From contig NZ_CP136628.1 of NCBI RefSeq assembly GCF_032918005.1, positions 5,565,501 through 5,629,500 on the forward strand: 64,000 nt of DNA, in the 5' to 3' direction. Shown piece after piece: positions 58,533-64,000 of the stretch; position 1 is the first letter of the stretch, and every line of letters begins with the position of its first letter. The notes under the pieces were generated by a model. That model saw only the letters and a program-made list of their open reading frames with translations. It made no database searches and was not told the origin of the DNA. A program made the position numbers and the translations under genes. Source of the stretch: Bradyrhizobium sp. NDS-1. GTDB lineage: Bacteria > Pseudomonadota > Alphaproteobacteria > Rhizobiales > Xanthobacteraceae.

Positions 58533-59974
58533 TGCAGTACATCACCCTCGACACCGAAACCGATTTCGACGGCTGGCGCAAAGCCGCGCGGACGCTCGTG
58601 CTTCATCTTGTGAAGCCCACCGATGTCACCTGGGCCGTGCAGGGCGGCGAAGCCGAACTGTTCGCGCCGCCCTCGCCGTTTCCGATCCTCGAGGTGAATG
58701 ACGGCACCTTCAGCGTATCAGCAAAATTCGTCGAGCTCGCCAAGGCCGCGATCCTGCACCGTGATGTCGAGCGCTTTGCGATTCTCTATCGCCTGCTGTG
58801 GCGGCTGAGGGACCATCACGATCTCATCGAAATCGCGACCGATCCCGATGTCGCGCAGGTCACCGCCATGGCGAAAGCGGTCTATCGCGACGAGCACAAG
58901 ATGCACGCCTTCGTGCGCTTCCGCGAGATCGGCCGGGAACGCGCGGCGCATTACGTCGCCTGGTTCGAACCGGAGCATCACATCGTCGAGCTCGCCGCGC
59001 CGTTCTTCGCCCGGCGCTTTGCCGACATGCCCTGGTCGATCCTGACGCCCGATTTGTGCGCGCATTGGGACGGCCACGCGCTCTCGTTCACACCGGGTGT
59101 CAGCAGGAGCGAAGCACCGGGCGCGGACCGGCTGGAGGAAACCTGGCGGCGCTACTATGCCAGCATCTTCAATCCGGCCCGGCTCAAGGTGAAGGCGATG
59201 CAGGCCGAGATGCCGAAGAAATACTGGAGGAACCTGCCCGAGGCTTCGATCATTAAGCCTCTGATCGAGGACGCCGAGCGCATGACCGGTGCCATGATCG
59301 CCAATGCCGCAACCGATCCGCACAAGCCTCAGAGGCGGCCGGAGGCTCCGATGAAGCGCAAGACCACAGTCGACAATCTCGAAGCTCTGCGCGAGGAAGC
59401 CGCGCATTGCCGCGCCTGCCATCTCTACAAGGACGCGACCCAGACCGTGTTCGGCGAAGGCCCGAGATCGGCAAACATCATGCTGGTCGGCGAGCAGCCC
59501 GGCGACAAGGAAGACCTCGCCGGCCATCCCTTCGTCGGTCCGGCCGGCCAGATGCTCGACCGTGCACTCGCGGAGGCCGGTGTCGACCGCAAGAAGGTCT
59601 ATGTCACCAACGCGGTCAAACACTTCAAATTCGTGCCGCGTGGAAAGATCCGCCTGCACCAGAAGCCGAATACGCCTGAGATCCGGGCGTGCCGGCAATG
59701 GTATGAGCGGGAAGTTTCAGCAATTCAGCCCGATCTGATCGTGGCGATGGGGGCCACGGCTGCGCAAAGCGTGTTCGGCAAGATCACCCCGATCGGCAAG
59801 ACCCGCGGTCGCCTCATCGAGCTTCCTGATGGGCGCAAGGCTTTGGTGACGGTGCACCCCTCCTATCTGCTGCGGCTACCCGATCCGGAAGCGAAGCTGC
59901 TGGAATATCAGCGCTTTGTCGAAGATTTGAAGATTGCTGCCAGCTTGCAGAAGAAGGCGGCGCGGGCCGCCTGA
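58532..59974 (+). CDS. udgX: DUF4130-UdgX fusion, uracil-DNA cross-linking glycosylase
   Basis: 480 residues in two parts. Residues 1-250 match the DUF4130/TIGR03915 domain linked to radical-SAM partners. Residues about 275-470 are a UDG-superfamily domain of UdgX type. UDG motif A is GEQPGDKEDLAGHPFVGPAG. The UdgX loop is GKIRLH, with the reactive His376. The C-terminal motif is HPSYLLR. UdgX removes uracil and then binds the abasic site covalently through that His. Here the loop reads KIRLH instead of the KRRIH I recall for the mycobacterial enzyme, but the His is kept. It overlaps the radical-SAM stop by one base. Confidence 0.92.
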   Translation: MQYITLDTETDFDGWRKAARTLVLHLVKPTDVTWAVQGGEAELFAPPSPFPILEVNDGTFSVSAKFVELAKAAILHRDVERFAILYRLLWRLRDHHDLIEIATDPDVAQVTAMAKAVYRDEHKMHAFVRFREIGRERAAHYVAWFEPEHHIVELAAPFFARRFADMPWSILTPDLCAHWDGHALSFTPGVSRSEAPGADRLEETWRRYYASIFNPARLKVKAMQAEMPKKYWRNLPEASIIKPLIEDAERMTGAMIANAATDPHKPQRRPEAPMKRKTTVDNLEALREEAAHCRACHLYKDATQTVFGEGPRSANIMLVGEQPGDKEDLAGHPFVGPAGQMLDRALAEAGVDRKKVYVTNAVKHFKFVPRGKIRLHQKPNTPEIRACRQWYEREVSAIQPDLIVAMGATAAQSVFGKITPIGKTRGRLIELPDGRKALVTVHPSYLLRLPDPEAKLLEYQRFVEDLKIAASLQKKAARAA

Positions 59975-59987
59975 ATATAACTGGAAG

Positions 59988-60015
59988 GAACGGCTTTGCG
60001 CGAACGGCTTTGCGC
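59988..60015 (+). repeat. Tandem 14-bp duplication
   Basis: GAACGGCTTTGCGC occurs twice in direct succession just after the udgX stop. It is followed by GCCGTTG, which can pair with either copy, so two alternative hairpins are possible. Confidence 0.6.
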
Positions 60016-60049
60016 CGTTGTTGGCGAGCCGATCCGTCAAGAAGAACGA

Positions 60050-60068
60050 GCCCGCGCAATTCGCGGGC
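60050..60068 (-). terminator. Hairpin at a convergent gene end
   Basis: GCCCGCG-CAATT-CGCGGGC, a 7-bp stem between the convergent udgX and M20 genes. On the minus strand it is followed by TCGTTCTTCTTG, a weak pyrimidine tract, so it may end the minus-strand transcript. Confidence 0.4.
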
Positions 60069-60095
60069 CATTGCATCTCTGCTTCGGCTCCAGCG

Positions 60096-61268
60096 TTACG
60101 ACGCCGCGAGCGACTCCTCGACCAGCTTGACCCAGTAGGACGTGCCGAACACGATCGCCTCGTCGTTGAAATTGTAGGCGGGGTGATGCAGGCCGGCGCT
60201 GTCGCCGTTGCCGCAGAAGATGAAGGCGCCGGGCCGCGCCTCCAGCATATAGGCGAAATCCTCGCCGCCCATCAGCGGCGGCATCTCGTGCACCTTGGCT
60301 TCTCCGGCGACCTGCCCGGCGATGCGCCGCGCCACCTCGGTCTCCGCGGCATGGTTGTTCACCACGGGATAATTGCGCTTGTAGTGCAGGTCGATCTTCG
60401 CACCCGTGATCTGCGCCACGCCCGCGACCACCTCGTGCACGCGCTTCTCGATGAGCTTGCGCACTTCCGGCGACAGGGTGCGGATGGTGCCCCTCAGCGT
60501 CGCAGTCTGCGGAATGACGTTGCGGGCATTGCCGGCGTGGAATTCGCAGATCGAGATCACCGCCGATTCCAGCGGATCGACGCTGCGCGCAACGATCGAT
60601 TGCAAGGCGGTGATCACCTGCGCGCCGACCAGTACGGAGTCCACGCATTTGTGCGGACGCGCGGCATGGCCGCCGAGGCCCTCGATCATGATGTCGACCT
60701 CGTCCGTCGCCGCCATGATCGGACCCGGCCGAATCGCGAACGAGCCGATCGGGATGCCGGGGCCGTTGTGCATGCCGTAGACTTGCTCGATTCCGAAGCG
60801 CTCCATCAGGCCGTCCTTGACCATGGCCGCCCCGCCGGCGCCGCCCTCCTCGGCCGGCTGGAAGATCACCACCGCATCGCCGGCGAAGTTGCGGGTCTCC
60901 GCGAGGTAGCGCGCTGCCCCGAGCAGCATCGCGGTGTGGCCGTCATGGCCGCAGGCGTGCATCTTGCCCGGAATCTTCGAGGCGTAAGGCAGGCTGGTCT
61001 GCTCGTCGACGGGTAGCGCATCCATGTCGGCACGCATGCCGATCACCTTGAGCCCCTCGCCCGCGGGCTTGCTGCCCTTGATCACGCCGACCACGCCGGT
61101 CTGGCCGAGCCCGGTCACGACCTCATCGCAGCCGAACTCGCGCAGACGGTCCGCGACGAATGCTGCGGTGCGATGAACGTCGTACAGCAGCTCCGGATGC
61201 TCATGGATGTCCCGGCGCCAGGCCTGAATATCGGGTTGAAGGTCGGCGACGCGGTTCACGATGGGCAT
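60096..61268 (-). CDS. M20 family amidohydrolase (hippurate hydrolase-like)
   Basis: About 390 residues from the ATG at 61268 (an in-frame ATG at 61310 is an alternative). It begins LQPDIQAWRRDIHEHPELLYDVHRTA, the usual start of the HipO/IAA-amino-acid hydrolase group. Metal-site motifs include GMRADMDALPV, HACGHDGHTAMLL, FQPAEEGGAGG and the late MGGEDFAYML. These enzymes deacylate N-acyl amino acids such as hippurate. The substrate is not certain. Divergent from the GMC gene. Confidence 0.92.
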   Translation of the reverse strand: MPIVNRVADLQPDIQAWRRDIHEHPELLYDVHRTAAFVADRLREFGCDEVVTGLGQTGVVGVIKGSKPAGEGLKVIGMRADMDALPVDEQTSLPYASKIPGKMHACGHDGHTAMLLGAARYLAETRNFAGDAVVIFQPAEEGGAGGAAMVKDGLMERFGIEQVYGMHNGPGIPIGSFAIRPGPIMAATDEVDIMIEGLGGHAARPHKCVDSVLVGAQVITALQSIVARSVDPLESAVISICEFHAGNARNVIPQTATLRGTIRTLSPEVRKLIEKRVHEVVAGVAQITGAKIDLHYKRNYPVVNNHAAETEVARRIAGQVAGEAKVHEMPPLMGGEDFAYMLEARPGAFIFCGNGDSAGLHHPAYNFNDEAIVFGTSYWVKLVEESLAAS

Positions 61269-61361
61269 GGAGGGTCTCGAACTTTGTTTGGATGAAGGAC
61301 TATCTAGCATGCAAGCGTCGGTCCACCTAACTCCTGCCGATCGAGGAGTAGCCCTGTGCTC

Positions 61362-61390
61362 TCGTCATGGCCGGGCTTGTCCCGGTCGGC
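61362..61390. repeat. Half copy of the GTCATGCCCG repeat family
   Basis: CGTCATGGCCGGGCTTGTCC, followed by CGGTCGG, matches one arm of the element at 5633-5718. The complementary arm is missing, so this is a truncated copy between two divergent genes. Confidence 0.5.
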
Positions 61391-61442
61391 TGCGTCTGCC
61401 TATTAGAACAGAACGCTGAGTGACCATCCGGGTGGAAGCAGA

Positions 61443-63071
61443 ATGCCAAGGCGGCTCGAAGGTGAGTTTGACTACATTGTCGTCGGAGCCGGTACGGCCG
61501 GCTGCATCGTCGCGAACCGGCTATCGGCCGATCGCAACAACCGCGTCCTCATTCTCGAAGCCGGCGGCGACGACAATTGGATCTGGTTCCACATCCCGGT
61601 CGGCTATCTCTTCGCCATCGGCAATCCGCGCTCGGACTGGATGTTCAAGACCGAGGCCGAGCCAGGCCTGAACGGTCGCGCGCTCGCCTATCCCCGTGGC
61701 AAGGTGATCGGCGGCTGCTCGGCGATCAACGCCATGATCTCGATGCGCGGACAGGCCGCGGACTACGATCACTGGCGCCAGCTCGGCATGACCGGCTGGG
61801 GCTATGACGACGTGCTGCCGCTGTTCAAGCGGCTGGAAGACCACTTTCTCGGCGCGAGCGAGCATCACGGCGCGGGCGGCGGCTGGCGCATCGAGGCGCC
61901 ACGGCTCGCGTGGGACGTCCTCGACGCAGTTGGCGACGCCGCCGAGGAGATGGGCATCAAGCGCATTCCGGATTTCAACACCGGCGACAACGAAGGCACC
62001 AGCTATTTCCACGTCAACCAGAAGCGCGGCCGGCGCTGGTCGTCGGCGCGCGGCTTCCTCAAGCCCGCGCTGACCCGGCCCAATCTGCGGCTCGAGAAGC
62101 ACGTGCTGGTCGACCGTCTGATCATCGAGCGGGGCCGCGCCGTCGGCGTGCGCTTCTTCCAGAACGGCGAGATCATCGAGGCGCGGGCGAAGCGCGAGGT
62201 GATCCTCTCGGCTGGCTCGATCGGCTCGGTGCAGGTGCTGCATCGCTCCGGCATCGGCCCCGCCGACTGGCTGTCGCCGCTCGGCATCGACATCGTCATG
62301 GACAAGCCCGGCGTCGGGCGCAATCTCCAGGACCATCTCCAGCAGCGCGCGATCTACAAGGTCGAAGGCGTGCGCACGCTGAACGAAACCTATTACAACC
62401 TGTTCCGCCGCGGACTGATGGGGCTCGACTACGCCTTCCGCCGCCGTGGTCCGCTGACCATGGCGCCGTCGCAACTCGGCATCTTCACGCGCTCGGATGC
62501 GACGCGCGCACGCGCCAACATCCAGTTCCACGTGCAGCCATTGTCGCTCGACAAGTTCGGCGATCCCCTGCACCGCTTCCCCGCCATCACGGTGAGCGCC
62601 TGCAATCTCCAGCCGACCTCGCGCGGCACCGTGCGACTGCGTTCCGCGAGCCCGGACGAGAAGCCGATCATCGCTCCGAACTATCTGTCGACCGACGACG
62701 ACCGCCAGGTCGGCGCCGATGCCATCCGCACCACGCGACGCCTGATGCAGCAGAAGGCGCTGGCCAAATATCGTCCGAGCGAATACCTGCCCGGTCCCTC
62801 CGTCGGCGACGACGATGCCTCACTCGCGAAGGCCGCCGGCGACATCGGCACCACGATCTTTCATCCCGTCGGCACCGCGAAGATGGGCGCGGTGAATGAT
62901 CCGATGGCCGTGGTGGACGAACGATTGCGCTTCTACGGCCTCGATGGCCTGCGCATCGTCGATGCCTCGATCATGCCGACGATCACATCGGGCAATACCA
63001 ATACGCCGACCGCGATGATCGCCGAGAAGGGCGCGACGATGATTCTGGAGGATGCGAAGCGACCTGCGTAG
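61443..63071 (+). CDS. GMC family FAD oxidoreductase (choline dehydrogenase-like)
   Basis: A 542-residue flavoprotein. The FAD-binding Rossmann motif is FDYIVVGAGTAGCIVANRL at the start. The GMC signatures are YPRGKVIGGCSAINAMI and the later AGSIGSVQVLHRSGIGP. The active-site His lies in TTIFHPVGTAKMG, and a conserved Asn is in ITSGNTNTPT. It oxidises an alcohol; choline is one possibility, but betI and betB are not present here, so the substrate is open. An ATG at 61443 follows a GAAGCAG-type weak ribosome site. Confidence 0.92.
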   Translation: MPRRLEGEFDYIVVGAGTAGCIVANRLSADRNNRVLILEAGGDDNWIWFHIPVGYLFAIGNPRSDWMFKTEAEPGLNGRALAYPRGKVIGGCSAINAMISMRGQAADYDHWRQLGMTGWGYDDVLPLFKRLEDHFLGASEHHGAGGGWRIEAPRLAWDVLDAVGDAAEEMGIKRIPDFNTGDNEGTSYFHVNQKRGRRWSSARGFLKPALTRPNLRLEKHVLVDRLIIERGRAVGVRFFQNGEIIEARAKREVILSAGSIGSVQVLHRSGIGPADWLSPLGIDIVMDKPGVGRNLQDHLQQRAIYKVEGVRTLNETYYNLFRRGLMGLDYAFRRRGPLTMAPSQLGIFTRSDATRARANIQFHVQPLSLDKFGDPLHRFPAITVSACNLQPTSRGTVRLRSASPDEKPIIAPNYLSTDDDRQVGADAIRTTRRLMQQKALAKYRPSEYLPGPSVGDDDASLAKAAGDIGTTIFHPVGTAKMGAVNDPMAVVDERLRFYGLDGLRIVDASIMPTITSGNTNTPTAMIAEKGATMILEDAKRPA

Positions 63072-63092
63072 CCCGGATTGCGCCGCGCTCCA

Positions 63093-63140
63093 TCGTCTCC
63101 GCGGAGGGATATGGATTGCTTCGCTTCGCTCGTAATGACG
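63093..63140. repeat. Intergenic repeat of the GTCATTGCGxGC family, partial copy 2
   Basis: Contains TCTCCGCGGAGGGATATGGA and ATTGCTTCGCTTCGCTCG, followed by TAATGACG, the inverted counterpart of the repeat at 50293-50370. It lies between two convergent genes. Confidence 0.55.
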
Positions 63141-63162
63141 ATCGCCGAGATAGATCGGCGAA

Positions 63163-64000
63163 CTACGCCGACCGTCTCACCGCGTTGTCCACCAGGGTCT
63201 TGCCGAGCGACCAGATCGCGCCGGGGACCTTGTGGCTGCCGGCAATAACGTCGTCGAAGGCGCGTTCAATCCAGCCGCAGTCTTCCTCGGTGATGGTAAG
63301 CGGCGGCAGCAGCTTGATGGTGTGGCTGCCGTGGCCGGCGACCTGGGTCAGGATCTTGTGATCCTTGAACAGCGGCACGGTGATGAGCTGGCAGAACAGG
63401 CCCTTGTTGGCCGCCTCCAGCACATTCCAGGAGGCACGCAGCCGCAGCGACTTCGGCGGGCCGAACTCGACGCCGATCATCAGGCCCTTTCCGCGCACTT
63501 CCTTCATCAGCTCGTAGCCGGGCACCATGCGCGTCAGCGCGAGGCGCAGCTCGGCACCGCGCTTGGCGGCGGACTCGATCAGCTTCTCGGACTCCATGAC
63601 GTCGAGCGTGGCGATGCCCGCGGCCATGGCAAGGTCGTTCTTGGAGAAGGTGGAGCCGTGCACCACCGCGCGGTCCATCTGGTTGAAGATCTTGTCGAAG
63701 ATGCTCTTGCGCGTCAGCACCGCGCCGACCGGCACGTGGCCGCCCGACAGCGACTTCGACAGCAGCACCATGTCGGGCTCGACGTTCCAGTGCTCGACCG
63801 CGAGGAAGCGGCCGGTGCGGCCCATGCCGGTCTGGATCTCGTCGGCGACGAACAGCGTGCCGTATTTCTTGCAGAGCGCGGCCGCGCCCGGCAGGAACTC
63901 GTCGGTGGGCATGTTCACGCCCTTGCCCTGGATCGGCTCGACGACGAACGCCGCTACCTCGCGCGAGGCCAGCGCCTTTTCGAGCGCTGCCAGATCGTTG
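63163..64000 (-). CDS. Class III aminotransferase, HpnO-like; 5' part beyond window
   Basis: The frame is open to the window edge, so only the C-terminal 279 or so residues are seen. Visible are the PLP region FVVEPIQGKGVN, FVADEIQTGMGRTG and the lysine context LLSKSLSGGHVPVGA, then VVHGSTFSKNDLAMAAG. This fits acetylornithine/ornithine-type aminotransferases. The wording of the loops (LFKDHKILTQVAGHGSHTIKLLPPLTI) resembles HpnO, which makes aminobacteriohopanetriol in hopanoid synthesis. The hopanoid genes that would confirm this are not in the window. Confidence 0.8.
   Translation of the reverse strand, partial: NDLAALEKALASREVAAFVVEPIQGKGVNMPTDEFLPGAAALCKKYGTLFVADEIQTGMGRTGRFLAVEHWNVEPDMVLLSKSLSGGHVPVGAVLTRKSIFDKIFNQMDRAVVHGSTFSKNDLAMAAGIATLDVMESEKLIESAAKRGAELRLALTRMVPGYELMKEVRGKGLMIGVEFGPPKSLRLRASWNVLEAANKGLFCQLITVPLFKDHKILTQVAGHGSHTIKLLPPLTITEEDCGWIERAFDDVIAGSHKVPGAIWSLGKTLVDNAVRRSA

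Overview
The window is a stretch of chromosome from a high-GC alphaproteobacterium, most likely Bradyrhizobium or a close relative (Rhodopseudomonas/Nitrobacteraceae). The call rests on gene content: the TIGR03808/TIGR03809-type pair, the imuA-imuB-dnaE2 cassette behind an alphaproteobacterial GTTC-N7-GTTC SOS box, a SigF/NrsF pair, a CtrA-type TTAA-N7-TTAA site, DUF2336, DUF1491 and DUF5330 proteins, and several families of palindromic intergenic repeats known from this group. I see no rRNA, tRNA, CRISPR, phage or insertion-sequence gene. Coding density is high, and almost all long ORFs antisense to the genes are GC-skew shadows.

Layout. 1-9.1 kb: mostly minus strand. A TPR-CHAT protease-like protein (cut by the window edge), a small protein plus lipoprotein pair, a divergent DUF2336 protein behind a CtrA-type site, DUF1491, a small membrane protein, and a peptidoglycan-binding protein downstream of a DivJ-like sensor kinase. 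9.4-16.4 kb: DUF5330, SufE, an M20 dipeptidase, a GT87-type membrane glycosyltransferase, a HerA-like ATPase and two small proteins. 16.6-18.3 kb: folP-folB-folK. 18.4-29.3 kb: both methylmalonyl-CoA mutase subunits with a GFA-family gene between them, a DUF3298 protein, an SRPBCC protein, a complete tctCBA transporter, the mutase chaperone meaB and a pyroglutamyl-peptidase. This reads as a carboxylate uptake and propionate/methylmalonate module.

29.5-39.2 kb: the TIGR03808/03809-like pair, then an ECF sigma - anti-sigma - subtilase operon ending in a clear intrinsic terminator, a diguanylate cyclase with a second DUF2336 protein, and sigF-nrsF with a predicted autoregulated promoter. 39.5-51.2 kb: metabolic and envelope genes (enoyl-CoA hydratase, TolC-like protein, amidohydrolase, LysE exporter, a CzcAB-type RND pump, an SDR) and a CoA-transferase remnant.

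51.4-60.0 kb: a DNA-damage locus. imuA-imuB-dnaE2 reads left and a radical-SAM gene plus a DUF4130-UdgX fusion gene reads right, with one SOS box between the two arms. dnaE2 carries a 129-bp palindromic element inside its reading frame, exactly 43 codons. 60.1-64 kb: an M20 amidohydrolase, a GMC oxidoreductase and a class III aminotransferase (HpnO-like) cut by the window edge.

The most notable items are the in-frame repeat in dnaE2, the shared SOS control region, the predicted SigF promoter and a nested inverted repeat upstream of the DUF5330 gene. All functions are read from sequence motifs and memory of protein families; no database search was run.
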